Shown piece after piece: positions 44,706 through 53,513 of a stretch of 64,000 nt of DNA (position 1 is the first letter of the stretch; every line of letters starts with the position of its first letter). Below the pieces are notes generated by a model. The model made no database searches. It was not told the DNA's origin and was given only the letters and a program-made list of their open reading frames with translations. The position numbers were made by a program, and so were the translations under genes. This DNA is from Sphingomonas nostoxanthinifaciens (GTDB lineage: Bacteria; Pseudomonadota; Alphaproteobacteria; Sphingomonadales; Sphingomonadaceae): assembly GCF_019930585.1 (NCBI RefSeq), contig NZ_CP082839.1, forward strand, positions 1,612,001 through 1,676,000, read 5' to 3'.

Positions 44706-45640
44706 ACGCTCACCGTTACGATTGAATCATCGCTCTCTCCCGGCTTCCTCTCATTGGCGTCCGACGGTCTCTGCGCCAGATCGCGATGGGCAATCGTGGG
44801 CGAAAAGCCCGCGGCGTGCAACCTTTTCGCCACGCGATCGGCGACATGCACCGAGCGGTGCCGGCCGCCGGTGCAGCCGAAAGCGACCGTGACGTATGAT
44901 TTTCCTTCGCGTTGGTAGCGCGGAAGCAACAGCAGCAGCAGGTCTTCGATGTGTTCGAGCGCCGAGTCGTACGCAGGATCGCCGGCGACATAAGCGGCGA
45001 CATCGGCGTCCAGCCCCGTGCCCGGGCGCAGATCGGGCACCCAGTGCGGATTGCGCAGAAAGCGCATGTCGAACACCAGATCGGCATGACGCGGCAGCCC
45101 GCGCGAATAGCCGAACGACATCACCGCCAGCGTCGGCGTCGCCGAATCGCCGCGCCCGAAGCGTCGACGCAGATCCTGCTGCAGCGCGTTGGACGAGGTG
45201 TCGCTCGTGTCGATCAGCGTGTCGGCGGCGGCGCGCAACGGCTCCAGCAGCTCGCGCTCCTGCGCGATGCCGTCCTCGACGGTGCGATCCAGCGCCAAGG
45301 GATGACGGCGGCGCGTCGCGGAGAAACGCCGGGCCAGCGTCGCCCCGGACGAATCGAGGAACAAAATCTCGACCGGCATGTCCTGCCCTGCGCGCAATCG
45401 CGCCACCCGGGCGAGGATGCCGGTCGCGTCGAAGCCGCGGGTGCGCGTATCGATTCCAACCGCCAGCGGCCGCTCCTCGGCCGCGCCCTCGGCAAGCGGG
45501 CTGGAGAGCAGCCGATCGACCAGGCTCAGCGGCAGGTTATCGACCGTTTCCCAGCCGATATCCTCCAGCGTCTTGAGCGCGGTCGTGCGGCCGGCGCCCG
45601 ACAGGCCGGTGACCAGCAGGATGCGTTCAGGACGACTCAT
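44702..45640 (-). CDS. rapZ: RNase adapter protein RapZ
   Basis: A 312-residue nucleotide-binding protein of the RapZ/YvcJ family. N-terminal kinase-like domain: VTGLSGAGRTTALKTLEDIGWETVDNLP, GIDTRTRGF, EILFLDSSGATLARRFSATRRRHPLA. C-terminal domain: AVMSFGYSRGLPRHADLVFDMRFLRNPHWVPDLRPGTGLD, YVTVAFGCTGGRHRSVHVADRVAKRL. The P-loop reads GAGRTT, with Arg where proteobacterial RapZ has Lys; Arg at this position also occurs in some actinobacterial homologues. It starts at ATG 45640 inside hprK's 3' end (14-base overlap). Confidence 0.95.
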   Translation of the reverse strand: MSRPERILLVTGLSGAGRTTALKTLEDIGWETVDNLPLSLVDRLLSSPLAEGAAEERPLAVGIDTRTRGFDATGILARVARLRAGQDMPVEILFLDSSGATLARRFSATRRRHPLALDRTVEDGIAQERELLEPLRAAADTLIDTSDTSSNALQQDLRRRFGRGDSATPTLAVMSFGYSRGLPRHADLVFDMRFLRNPHWVPDLRPGTGLDADVAAYVAGDPAYDSALEHIEDLLLLLLPRYQREGKSYVTVAFGCTGGRHRSVHVADRVAKRLHAAGFSPTIAHRDLAQRPSDANERKPGESDDSIVTVSV

Positions 45641-46064
45641 GAGCACGTCCATAGAGCGCCAATGCTTTCTCGACCTTGAGCGGCGCCGAGGCGTCGAACG
45701 GCGGCATCGCCAGCACCGGCAGATCGAGCCCGCCGAAATGGCGCACCGGCAAATGGTGCGCGTCGGGCAACCGCTCGGGATTGCCGTCCACCGCGATCGC
45801 GAGCACGAGCGGCACGCCATCGCGCGCCGGCAGTTCGAGGATGCCGACGCCGCGCACCTCCAGCTTTCCCGCGATGGTCTGCGGGCAGCGCGCGTAGAGC
45901 CTGCCGTCGCGTTCCTCGATGATCGTGGAATCGTCCGCCACCAGCTCGGCACCGCGATCGATCAGGCGCAGCGCGAGATCCGACTTGCCGCTGCCCGGCG
46001 CACCCAGCAGCAGCACGCCGCACCCGTCGATCGCGACGCAGGTGGCATGGATCGTCTCGCTCAT
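45627..46064 (-). CDS. hprK: HPr kinase/phosphorylase, short alphaproteobacterial form
   Basis: 145 residues corresponding to the C-terminal catalytic domain of HprK/P: THATCVAIDGCGVLLLGAPGSGKSDLALRLIDRGAELVADDSTII (Walker A GAPGSGKS and the following DD), GKLEVRGVGIL (HprK signature) and LPVRHFGGLDLP. The N-terminal domain of Firmicute enzymes is absent, as is usual in alphaproteobacteria. It phosphorylates the serine of HPr. It follows chvG by 10 bases in the same operon. It starts at ATG 46064. Confidence 0.93.
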   Translation of the reverse strand: MSETIHATCVAIDGCGVLLLGAPGSGKSDLALRLIDRGAELVADDSTIIEERDGRLYARCPQTIAGKLEVRGVGILELPARDGVPLVLAIAVDGNPERLPDAHHLPVRHFGGLDLPVLAMPPFDASAPLKVEKALALYGRAHESS

Positions 46065-46074
46065 TCTCGTTCCT

Positions 46075-47643
46075 TCACTTCTGCGCCGCCGGCAGGCGGA
46101 CGACGAACCTGGCGCCCCGTGCGGCGTCGACACGGTCGGTGACGCCGATCGTGCCGCCATGGCCTTCGACGATCGCCTTGGCGATGGCGAGCCCAAGCCC
46201 CGAATGCCGGCCGAACACCTCGCCCTCCGGCCGGATCGAGTGGAAGCGATTGAAGATCGCCTCGCGTTCCGCAAACGGTACGCCCGGCCCTTCATCCTCG
46301 ACCCGCAGTACCACCATGTCTTCGTCGCGCATCGCGGCGATCTGGATGAGACCGCCCGGCGGCGAAAAGGAGACGGCATTGTCGATCAGGTTCTCGACAA
46401 CGCGGGCCAGCCGCGATCCGTCGCCGAACACCAGGGTCGAGCCGCGATTGGGGCGGCCGAAGGCAAGGTGGACGCCGTTCGGCAATCCGCGCGCTTCGCG
46501 CGCGCCGACGAGCTGCTCGATCATGTGGCCGATGTCGATCGTCTCGAACCGGGCGCGCGACAGCTCGGCGTCGAGCCGCGATGCTTCGGAGATGTCGGTG
46601 ATCAGCCGGTCGAGCCGCGCGACGTCGTCCCGGATCACCGCCACCAGTTGCTCGCGCAGGTTGGGATCGGTGACGAGATCGAGGCTGTCGACCGCGCTGC
46701 GCAAAGATGCCAGCGGGTTCTTGATCTCGTGCGCGACGTCGGCCGCGAACGCTTCGGTTGCGTCGATGCGCTGACGCAGCGCCTGGCTCATGTCGGACAG
46801 AGCGCGCGCGAGCGTGCCGATTTCGTCGCGGCGCGCGGGCAAGCGTGGCACCTGGACCTCGCGCGAACGGCCGAGCCGCACGCGATGCGCCGCCAGCGCG
46901 AGCCGCCGCAGCGGTCGCGCGATCGTGCGCGCGAGATAGACCGACAGCATGATCGAAAGCAGGGTGGTGCCGACCACGACGATCGCCAGCCAGAAGCGCT
47001 CGGCACGGATGGTACGCACCACATCGCGCTGGTTGCTTGTCAGCAGCAGGATGCCGAGCCGGCCGTTGTCGACCGGCACCGCGACCGAGATGACCGGCGT
47101 TCGTTCGGGTGCCCGACGGAGCGCGGCCTGGGTCTGGTTGGTACGCCGCGCTCGCACGGCCTCCGGCCACGCGTCGAGCCGGTCGATCGCGGGTTCGGTG
47201 AACGGCTCGGGCGTGTCGGCGCCGACGATATGGTCGATCGCCCGATCGATGAAGCGCGCCACCCGCCGCCGCCACGGATCCTGCGCCGGATTGCGCAGCA
47301 CGTAGGTCGGCGTGGAATAACGCCATGCGTCGAGCGGGGCCGCGTCGCCGCGATACAAACGCAGCCTGCTTTCGTTGATCCGGCCGATATCCGCCAGCAG
47401 CCGCGGCCATGTGGCCGGTGGTGCGTCGGCCAGCGCGCGGCCTGCCATCTTGGCTTCGGTCGTCGCCTGATCGGTCCGCTCCGCGATCAGCTGGCTGCGA
47501 TAGCTGTCGAGATAGAAGAAGCCGCCCGCCAGCACGAGCAGCGCAAAGATGTTGACGGCCAGGATCCGCGCGGTGAGCGACAGCCGCGCGGTCCAGCCGG
47601 GATCGTTATCGTCAATCCTCCGAAAAACGGTAGCCAACGCCAT
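46075..47643 (-). CDS. chvG: Sensor histidine kinase, ChvG-like
   Basis: A 522-residue membrane kinase. Two transmembrane helices ([22 protein letters not shown] and [20 protein letters not shown]) flank a ~210-residue periplasmic sensor domain typical of ChvG/ExoS. HAMP, HisKA with [20 protein letters not shown] (phosphoacceptor His) and HATPase_c with LIDNAVSF and the GxG box ([16 protein letters not shown]) follow. In relatives this system responds to acid or envelope stress. ATG 47643 overlaps chvI by 32 bases. Confidence 0.93.
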   Translation of the reverse strand: MALATVFRRIDDNDPGWTARLSLTARILAVNIFALLVLAGGFFYLDSYRSQLIAERTDQATTEAKMAGRALADAPPATWPRLLADIGRINESRLRLYRGDAAPLDAWRYSTPTYVLRNPAQDPWRRRVARFIDRAIDHIVGADTPEPFTEPAIDRLDAWPEAVRARRTNQTQAALRRAPERTPVISVAVPVDNGRLGILLLTSNQRDVVRTIRAERFWLAIVVVGTTLLSIMLSVYLARTIARPLRRLALAAHRVRLGRSREVQVPRLPARRDEIGTLARALSDMSQALRQRIDATEAFAADVAHEIKNPLASLRSAVDSLDLVTDPNLREQLVAVIRDDVARLDRLITDISEASRLDAELSRARFETIDIGHMIEQLVGAREARGLPNGVHLAFGRPNRGSTLVFGDGSRLARVVENLIDNAVSFSPPGGLIQIAAMRDEDMVVLRVEDEGPGVPFAEREAIFNRFHSIRPEGEVFGRHSGLGLAIAKAIVEGHGGTIGVTDRVDAARGARFVVRLPAAQK

Positions 47644-48319
47644 AGAGCGTCTCGATCGCCTTAAATTCGGAATCCACCTGCCTGAACTTGCGACGCAGCC
47701 GCTTGATATGGCTGTCGATCGTACGGTCGTCGACATAGACATCGTCGTGATAGGCGGTGTCCATCAGCTGATCGCGCGATTTCACGAAGCCCGGGCGCTG
47801 TGCCAGCGCCTCCAGGATCATGAACTCGGTCACGGTCAGCGTCACGTCGCGGCCATCCCACGTCACGCGATGGCGCGCCGGATCCATCTCCAGCCGCCCG
47901 CGCACGATCTTTTCGAGGATGGGCTGGCCTTCCTCGCCCTCGGGCTTCGAGCGCATGTCGACGCGCCGCAGGATGGCGCGGATGCGCGCGATCAGCAGCC
48001 GCTGGCTGAACGGCTTGGTGATATAATCGTCGGCGCCGAGTGCGAGGCCCAGCGCCTCGTCCAGCTCGTCATCCTTGCTCGTCAGGAAGATGGCGGGCAC
48101 CGCGCTCTTCTCGCGCAGGCGGCGCAGCAACTCCATGCCGTCCATGCGCGGCATCTTGATGTCGAGCACCGCCAGATCGGGCGGGTTCTCCGTCAGCGCT
48201 TTCAGCGCGCTGTCGCCGTCGGTGTACATGCGCACGGCGAAGCCTTCCGCCTGCAGCGCGATCGAGACCGAAGTGAGGATGTTGCGATCGTCGTCGACGA
48301 GCGCGATGGATGCCGTCAT
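47612..48319 (-). CDS. chvI: Response regulator, ChvI-like (OmpR family)
   Basis: A 235-residue OmpR-type regulator. Receiver: [13 protein letters not shown] acidic pocket, [17 protein letters not shown] (phosphoacceptor Asp near 53), [28 protein letters not shown]-terminal winged helix: [58 protein letters not shown]. The [19 protein letters not shown] segment is characteristic of ChvI. It heads the operon chvI-chvG-hprK-rapZ-EIIA-ptsH and diverges from the GGDEF gene. Confidence 0.95.
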   Translation of the reverse strand: MTASIALVDDDRNILTSVSIALQAEGFAVRMYTDGDSALKALTENPPDLAVLDIKMPRMDGMELLRRLREKSAVPAIFLTSKDDELDEALGLALGADDYITKPFSQRLLIARIRAILRRVDMRSKPEGEEGQPILEKIVRGRLEMDPARHRVTWDGRDVTLTVTEFMILEALAQRPGFVKSRDQLMDTAYHDDVYVDDRTIDSHIKRLRRKFRQVDSEFKAIETLYGVGYRFSED

Positions 48320-48446
48320 TGCCGCCTTCCGCGCGTGTCGACAGCGGGGTTAGCGGGGAATGCGCGCGCGCTCAACATCCGCGGCTTAAGCTTTGCGGCA
48401 GATCGTCGTTACGCAATTTGTGTACCACGACTCCAAGGGCACGCGC

Positions 48447-49370
48447 GTGACCAAGCGCACCTGGCTGAGCCGGCTCTTCGCCGATGAGGGGAGCGATGCG
48501 CCCGCGTCTGCTCCGCTCCGCATTCCTGCTTCGCCTCCGCGCACCGTCGACGACGGCGCGGCCCTGAGCGATCTGTCCGCACTCGCCGAGCAACTCGCCG
48601 GCCTGATCGAACAGGCCAAGGGGCGGCTCGACGGGGCGGCGCAGCTGGTCGAACGATCCGCAGATGACGCCGCCGATTACGGCCGCGCGCTGGAGGCCGA
48701 TGTCGCCGTTATTGCGCGCGCGCCCTTGCCGGTGGCGGCCGTCGAGTCCCTGCTTGGCCTCACCCGCACCATGATCGAGCGGACACAGGCGTGCGAGACG
48801 CGGCTGCGCGCTGCCAAGAGCGAGCTCCGTACGCTCCAGCGCGATCTGGACGAGGCGCAGGAAACCGCCGAACGCGATCCGCTGACCGGGCTGCTGAACC
48901 GGCGCGGCATCGAATATGCGCTGCGTCACGCCATCGATACGGCCGAGGCGACCGACAGCGCGCTCTCCGTCGCCTTCTGCGATATCGACGCCTTCGATCG
49001 TCTCAACGAGATTCATGGCAATCAGGTGGGTGATCGCATCCTTCGGCTGGTCGCCGACAATCTCGCCGACGGCGCCGGTGAAAACGGCATCGTCGGTCGG
49101 TATGGCCGGGAAGAATTCGTGCTGCTGTTCGAGGGCGCCTGCTCGATCGAGGCGGCGGCGCGGGTCGATGCGGTTCGCGGCGCGCTGGCCGGCCGTACGC
49201 TGCGATCGCGCGCGGATGGCATGCCGATCGGCACCGTCACCTTCTCGGCGGGCGTCGCCAGCCACCTCGCCTTCGAGACCAGCGTCGATTTGATCGGTCG
49301 CGCCGATCAGGCCATGCATCGCGCGCGCCGCAACGGCGGCAACGAAGTGGTGATCGACGCGGGCGAGTGA
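48447..49370 (+). CDS. GGDEF-domain protein with variant GREEF active site
   Basis: A ~307-residue cytoplasmic protein. Residues 1-135 are helical with coiled-coil potential (AALSDLSALAEQLAGLIEQAKGRLDGAAQLVER, CETRLRAAKSELRTLQRDLDEAQETAERD); residues 140-300 form a GGDEF domain (DPLTGLLNRRGIEYAL, FCDIDAFDRLNEIHGNQVGD). The signature loop reads RYGREEF (residues 218-224), with Arg replacing the second glycine; other conserved spots also differ (NE for ND, GN for GH). No RxxD inhibitory site precedes it. It may be weakly active or a c-di-GMP/GTP sensor. GTG 48447 with AAGGG upstream is preferred; the frame is open to 48393. It is convergent with the fli operon. Confidence 0.85.
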   Translation: MTKRTWLSRLFADEGSDAPASAPLRIPASPPRTVDDGAALSDLSALAEQLAGLIEQAKGRLDGAAQLVERSADDAADYGRALEADVAVIARAPLPVAAVESLLGLTRTMIERTQACETRLRAAKSELRTLQRDLDEAQETAERDPLTGLLNRRGIEYALRHAIDTAEATDSALSVAFCDIDAFDRLNEIHGNQVGDRILRLVADNLADGAGENGIVGRYGREEFVLLFEGACSIEAAARVDAVRGALAGRTLRSRADGMPIGTVTFSAGVASHLAFETSVDLIGRADQAMHRARRNGGNEVVIDAGE

Positions 49371-49372
49371 AA

Positions 49373-50158
49373 TCAATGCCCCAGCGCGATGCGGTGCGCG
49401 GTATCGAGGCCGCGCGCGATCGCATCGGCAATGCCTTCGCCCATCAGCGGCGCCGCGACCGCCAGAAGGATGATTCCCGCCAGCAACGTGGCCGGCAGGC
49501 CGACCGAAAACAGGTTCATCGCCGGTGCCGATCGCGCGAGCATTCCCATGACGATCTGCACCAGCACCAGGGCGAAGGCGACCGGGAGCGCGATCGCGAC
49601 GCCGGCCGCCAGCATGTCGCCGCCGAACATCAGCAGGCCGCGCACGCTTTCCGGCGCCAGCCACGCCGCGCCGACCGGCAGCGCGCGGTAGCTGTCGACC
49701 ACGATCGTCGCGAGCGTCAGATGGCCGTTGATCGACAGGAACAGGAAGGTCGCGAGCAGCTGCATGAACTGGCCGAGCGCCGGGGTCGCGGCCCGCGACG
49801 TCGGATCGACCAGGGATGCGAAGCCCAGCCCCATCGTATTGCTGATCGTCTCCCCGCCCAGCGCCGCTGCCGAGAAACCGATCTGCACCGCAAAGCCCAG
49901 CGCCATGCCGGCAAGCACTTCGCCAATGACCAGCGCCACGCCGGCGAAGGAGGCGATCCCTTCGGGCGGCAGCGTGAACGGCGCGGCGTTCAGCCCGGCC
50001 ATGCCGATGGCCAGCGCGATGACGAGGCGGAGCTGCGCCGGCACCGAAGCCATGCCGAACAGGGGCGCTGCGAAGAAGGCGGCGCCCGGCCGGATCATCG
50101 CGACCATCCAGATCCACAGCTGCGCCTCCAGCCCGACGAAGGCCGATGGCAGGTTCAC
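49373..50158 (-). CDS. fliR: Flagellar biosynthesis protein FliR
   Basis: A 261-residue export-gate membrane protein. Typical segments: FVGLEAQLWIWMVAMIRPGAAFFAAPLFG, LAIGMAGLNAAPF, IGEVLAGMALGFAVQIGFSAAALGGETISNTMGLGFASLVDP, LATFLFLSINGHLTLATIVVDSYRALPVG and a C-terminal amphipathic region. With FliP and FliQ it forms the flagellar type III secretion core. GTG 50158 overlaps the fliQ stop (GTGA). It is the last gene of the fli operon, ending two bases from the convergent GGDEF gene. Confidence 0.95.
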   Translation of the reverse strand: MNLPSAFVGLEAQLWIWMVAMIRPGAAFFAAPLFGMASVPAQLRLVIALAIGMAGLNAAPFTLPPEGIASFAGVALVIGEVLAGMALGFAVQIGFSAAALGGETISNTMGLGFASLVDPTSRAATPALGQFMQLLATFLFLSINGHLTLATIVVDSYRALPVGAAWLAPESVRGLLMFGGDMLAAGVAIALPVAFALVLVQIVMGMLARSAPAMNLFSVGLPATLLAGIILLAVAAPLMGEGIADAIARGLDTAHRIALGH

Positions 50159-50442
50159 CGCACCAGATCGGGAATGCGCGCGAACATGTCCTTTGCGAAA
50201 TCGCCGATCAGGGTCAGCATCGAGCCGCCGAACAAAGCGAGGCAGGCGGCGATGACCAGCAGCTTCGGCACGAACGACACGGTCTGCTCGTTGATCGAGG
50301 TGGCGGCCTGCACCATGCCGATGATGAGCCCCGCGACCAGCGCCGGGATCAGGATCGGCGCGCAGGTCAGCGCCAGCACCCACAGAGCCTGCTGCGCCAC
50401 GCCGATGAAATAATCGGGGGAGGCGGCGGTCTGTGCGATCAT
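50155..50442 (-). CDS. fliQ: Flagellar biosynthesis protein FliQ
   Basis: A 95-residue two-helix export-gate subunit: YFIGVAQQALWVLALTCAPILIPALVAGLIIGMVQAATSINEQTVSFVPKLLVIAACLALFGGSML, matching the conserved QAxTxINExTLsFiPK motif. ATG 50442 begins ten bases after the fliP stop; the frame is open a further 11 codons into fliP, but the shorter start fits family length. Confidence 0.95.
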   Translation of the reverse strand: MIAQTAASPDYFIGVAQQALWVLALTCAPILIPALVAGLIIGMVQAATSINEQTVSFVPKLLVIAACLALFGGSMLTLIGDFAKDMFARIPDLVR

Positions 50443-50452
50443 GCTGCAATGC

Positions 50453-51220
50453 TCATGTCTGGAAGCTTCCCGCAAGGCTGCCCATTGTCAGCGCCCAGCC
50501 GTCCACCAGCACGAACAGCAGGAGCTTGAACGGCATCGAGATGATCGACGGCGACAGCATCATCATGCCGAGCGCCATCAGGGTCGAGGCCACGACCAGA
50601 TCGATGACGAGGAACGGCAGGAAGATCAGGAAGCCGATCTGGAACGCGGTCTTGAGCTCGGACGTGACGAACGCCGGCAGCAGGATCGTGAAGGGGACAT
50701 CGGCGGGCGAGGCGAATTTCGGTGCCTTGGCCATGTCGGCGAACAGTTTCAGGTCGGTCTGGCGGGTCTGGCGGATCATGAAGCCGTGCAGCACGGTTCC
50801 CGAGCGCGAGATCGCCTCCTCGATCGGGATCTGGCCCGCGCCATAGGGGCGGTAAGCGGTCTGGTTGATCTGGTCGATCGCCGGCCGCATCACGAACAGC
50901 GACAGAAACAATGCGAGGCCGACCAGTACCTGGTTGGGCGGCGTCTGCTGCAGGCCCAGCGCCTGCCGCAGGATCGACAGCACGATGATGATGCGGGTGA
51001 AGCTGGTCATCATCAGCACCAGCGACGGCAGCACCGTCAGCAGGCTCATCAGCAGCAGGATCTGCAGCGACAGCGACAAGGGCTGGCCGGTGCCGCCGAT
51101 GGTGCGCATCGCGCGATCGATCCCGCCCGCGGGCGGCGCCGTCACCGGCGCGGCCGAGGGCAATGCCTGCGCGAAAGCGGGGTGCGCGAGGAGGAGGGTC
51201 ACGATGAGCGCAACCGTCAT
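50453..51220 (-). CDS. fliP: Flagellar biosynthesis protein FliP
   Basis: A 255-residue export-gate protein with a cleavable signal sequence (VALIVTLLLAHPAFAQ) and four membrane helices. Motifs include LQILLLMSLLTVLPSLVLMMTSFTRIIIVLSILRQALGLQQTPPNQVLVGLALFLSLFVM, LLPAFVTSELKTAFQIGFLIFLPFLVIDLVVASTLMALGMMMLSP and FKLLLFVLVDGW. ATG 51220 lies in the terminal GGGATGAC of a REPIN-like repeat. The frame is open for 45 more codons through the repeat to ATG 51355, which overlaps the fliO stop like other starts in this operon, so the true N-terminus is uncertain. No good ribosome binding site precedes 51220. Confidence 0.93.
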   Translation of the reverse strand: MTVALIVTLLLAHPAFAQALPSAAPVTAPPAGGIDRAMRTIGGTGQPLSLSLQILLLMSLLTVLPSLVLMMTSFTRIIIVLSILRQALGLQQTPPNQVLVGLALFLSLFVMRPAIDQINQTAYRPYGAGQIPIEEAISRSGTVLHGFMIRQTRQTDLKLFADMAKAPKFASPADVPFTILLPAFVTSELKTAFQIGFLIFLPFLVIDLVVASTLMALGMMMLSPSIISMPFKLLLFVLVDGWALTMGSLAGSFQT

Positions 51221-51306
51221 CCCGCTGAAGGTCGGGATCCAGGATGCGGATATGTTGAAGGTTCGACCGGACCGCCGACCTGGATCCCGGCGTTCGCCGG
51301 GATGAC
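51216..51306. repeat. REPIN-like composite inverted repeat at the fliO/fliP junction
   Basis: GTCATCCCGCTGAAGGTCGGGATCCAGG faces CCTGGATCCCGGCGTTCGCCGGGATGAC. The end nearer fliP contains the fliP ATG (51218-51220), and the whole element is open in the fliP frame. Confidence 0.87.
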
Positions 51307-51347
51307 GGGGCAGTGTGTCGGGATCGTGCGCGCCCATCGTCACGCCG

Positions 51348-51629
51348 TCACGCATCCGGCACCACGAAATTGGGCGCGTCGGCCTCGGCGATGCGGTCGA
51401 CGCGTCCGCGCGAGACGGCGATCAGGTAACGCTTTCCGGCAAACTCGACCACCGCCAGTCGGCTCATCGGCCCCATCGGTTGCGCGTCGATGATGCGCAG
51501 CGCGCGCTCGCGGCTGCCGAATGCCATTCCGGGCTGCAGCCTTCGGTAGAGCCACAGCGCGAGCACCGCCAATCCTCCCACCAGCGCGATCATCAAAACG
51601 AGCTGGAGGAGATAGGCGGTCATGTTCAT
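51348..51629 (-). CDS. fliO: Flagellar biosynthetic protein FliO
   Basis: A 93-residue protein with a single N-terminal transmembrane helix (YLLQLVLMIALVGGLAVLALWLYRRL) and a short cytoplasmic FliO domain (RALRIIDAQPMGPMSRLAVVEFAGKRYLIAVSRGRVDRI). FliO assists FliP assembly into the export gate. ATG 51629 overlaps the fliN stop (ATGA). Confidence 0.9.
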   Translation of the reverse strand: MNMTAYLLQLVLMIALVGGLAVLALWLYRRLQPGMAFGSRERALRIIDAQPMGPMSRLAVVEFAGKRYLIAVSRGRVDRIAEADAPNFVVPDA

Positions 51630-51940
51630 GTTCGGCGTTCGATCCCGGACAGCCGCGCCTCGGTGGCAACGACGTCGATCACCCTTATGCCGAACTTGCC
51701 GCCGACAGTCACCACCTCGCCGCGCGCGACGAGCGTGCCGTTGACGAGAATGTCGAGCAGCTCGTTGGCCTGACGGTCGAGCTCGACGACGCTGCCCTCG
51801 GACAGGTCCATCAGCTCGGCGAGCTTGAGGCTGGTCGAGCCGACCTCGACCGAGAGGCGGAGCGGGATATCGGCCAGCAGGCGATAATTGCGCCCGGCGG
51901 TCAACGGATCGCGCGCGGGCGCTTCGCTCATGTCGCTCAT
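51626..51940 (-). CDS. fliN: Flagellar motor switch protein FliN
   Basis: A 104-residue C-ring protein. It has the conserved SpoA domain: YRLLADIPLRLSVEVGSTSLKLAELMDLSEGSVVELDRQANELLDILVNGTLVARGEVVTVGGKFGIRVIDVV. It forms the lower C-ring with FliM and docks FliH. ATG 51940 overlaps the fliM stop by four bases. Confidence 0.96.
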   Translation of the reverse strand: MSDMSEAPARDPLTAGRNYRLLADIPLRLSVEVGSTSLKLAELMDLSEGSVVELDRQANELLDILVNGTLVARGEVVTVGGKFGIRVIDVVATEARLSGIERRT

Positions 51941-52920
51941 CCTAAATCATCCCCCATCTTCGCGATCATCAGGGCGGCACGGCCCTCCTGCTCGCCGATC
52001 ACGCCTTCGGCAATCCGAAATTTGCCAGCGAGCAAAGGCGTTTGCGGGGCGAGCGTGATCGGGATCACGTCGCCGGCCTTGAGCGCCAGCAACTGGGCAA
52101 CCGAGATTTCGGGGCGGGCGAGCACCGAGCGGACGGGCAGGCTGACATGCGCGAGCGCTTCGCCCATGCGGGCGCGCCAGCCTTCGTTGCCGCCATGGTC
52201 GTCGTCATCGTCGCAGATTTTGCTCGTCATGCGCGCCTCGATCGGGCGCAGTGCGGCAAGCGGATAGACGAAGCTGATCGTGCTCGGCTGGCTGCCGGCA
52301 GGCGCGATCGTGAAGGCCTGGACGACGACCTGATCGTCGGCGCGCAGGAAGGCGAGATGCTCGAGGCTGGTCTCGCGTTGCACGAGCTGCGGCTCGATCG
52401 GCGCATGCTCGCGCCACTGATCGGCGATGTGGGTCAGCAGGCGGTCGACCAGCCGCTTCAGCAACATCTCTTCGCTGGTGGTGAAATCGCCGCTCTTCGG
52501 CTTGGCCGTGGCGCCGGGCGTACCGCCGTAGAAGCTCTCGACCAAAGCCACGATCATGTCGGCCTCGATCGCCAGCATCATGCCGCCCTTGAGCGGTCGC
52601 ACACGATAGAGCCCGAACGAATGCTGCGCGAAGAAGGGCAGTTCCGCCTGCCATTCGCCATAGGTTGTGAGCAGCGGCTTGGCCGCGGTCACGCCCACAT
52701 AGGTGCGCGCGAACGGCTCGATGACCGCGCGGAAGCCGCGTGCGAGCTTGTCGGCCATCCGTTCCAGGCAGGTCACGCGCTCGACCGGGCGGCTCTTGTC
52801 TTCGCCGAGCCGGTAGGGGAGCGCCTCGGTCACCGGCGCGAACGACACCTCCGGCGCAGCCTCGGCCAGTTCGTCGAGGATGCCCGAAGCATCGAAGTCC
52901 GACAGGCCGACACCGCTCAT
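51937..52920 (-). CDS. fliM: Flagellar motor switch protein FliM
   Basis: A 327-residue C-ring protein: a short N-terminal segment, the middle CheC-like domain (LERMADKLARGFRAVIEPFARTYVGV, LYRVRPLKGGMMLAIEADMIVALVESFYGG) and a C-terminal SpoA domain (HVSLPVRSVLARPEISVAQLLALKAGDVIPITL). The typical N-terminal CheY-binding motif LSQxEID(A)LL is not conserved; the protein begins MSGVGLSDFDASGILDEL. ATG 52920 overlaps the fliL stop. Confidence 0.95.
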   Translation of the reverse strand: MSGVGLSDFDASGILDELAEAAPEVSFAPVTEALPYRLGEDKSRPVERVTCLERMADKLARGFRAVIEPFARTYVGVTAAKPLLTTYGEWQAELPFFAQHSFGLYRVRPLKGGMMLAIEADMIVALVESFYGGTPGATAKPKSGDFTTSEEMLLKRLVDRLLTHIADQWREHAPIEPQLVQRETSLEHLAFLRADDQVVVQAFTIAPAGSQPSTISFVYPLAALRPIEARMTSKICDDDDDHGGNEGWRARMGEALAHVSLPVRSVLARPEISVAQLLALKAGDVIPITLAPQTPLLAGKFRIAEGVIGEQEGRAALMIAKMGDDLG

Positions 52921-53501
52921 TGAATGATGAAGCTCGTGAAATAGACATCGTCGATGCCGCCGAAGCCTTCGCGTTCGCGCAGCACGCCGTTGATGACGCC
53001 CTTGAGCTGGCGACGCAAGGCCAGCTTGCCCTCGGGGGTGTTGAGCTTGTCGGCGGTCTGCTGAGCCAGCACCTCCAGCACGGCGGAGCGCACCGGCATC
53101 TCGCTGTCCTTCAGGTGGTCGATCACCTTGGCGTCGTAATAGGTCGATACGCCGATGCCGAGCTGGAGGAATCCCTCCGTGTCGGACAGGTTCGAGGTGA
53201 ACGGCTGCTCGACGGTGTAATAGCTCGATTTGTAGACCTCCGGATCGACCTTGACGGTCTCGGGCAGGTCGATCGGGGCATCCTCGCCCTCTTTCAACAC
53301 CAGCTTGGGGGCATTGGGATCGACGTGGCGATGGGTCTTGGCCTTGTCGCCGCCGCCCACCAGCCCTTTGCCGGCCGCGAATACGCCGGCACCGATGCCG
53401 CCGCCGATCAGCACGAGCGGCAGCACGGCGAACATGACGAGCTTCTTGATCAGGCCGCCCTTCTTCTTGGGCGCGGAGTCTGCTTTCTTGTCGTCACTCA
53501 T
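52917..53501 (-). CDS. fliL: Flagellar basal body-associated protein FliL
   Basis: A 194-residue inner-membrane protein: a Lys-rich N-terminus (KKADSAPKKKGGLIKK), one transmembrane helix (LVMFAVLPLVLIGGGIGAGVFAAG) and a periplasmic FliL domain (SSYYTVEQPFTSNLSDTEGFLQLGIGVSTYYDAKVIDHLKDSEMPVRSAVLEVLAQQTADKLNTPEGKLALRRQLKGVINGVL). It surrounds the stator and supports torque. Twelve bases separate it from fliK upstream. Confidence 0.95.
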   Translation of the reverse strand: MSDDKKADSAPKKKGGLIKKLVMFAVLPLVLIGGGIGAGVFAAGKGLVGGGDKAKTHRHVDPNAPKLVLKEGEDAPIDLPETVKVDPEVYKSSYYTVEQPFTSNLSDTEGFLQLGIGVSTYYDAKVIDHLKDSEMPVRSAVLEVLAQQTADKLNTPEGKLALRRQLKGVINGVLREREGFGGIDDVYFTSFIIQ

Positions 53502-53513
53502 CGTCGATCACCA

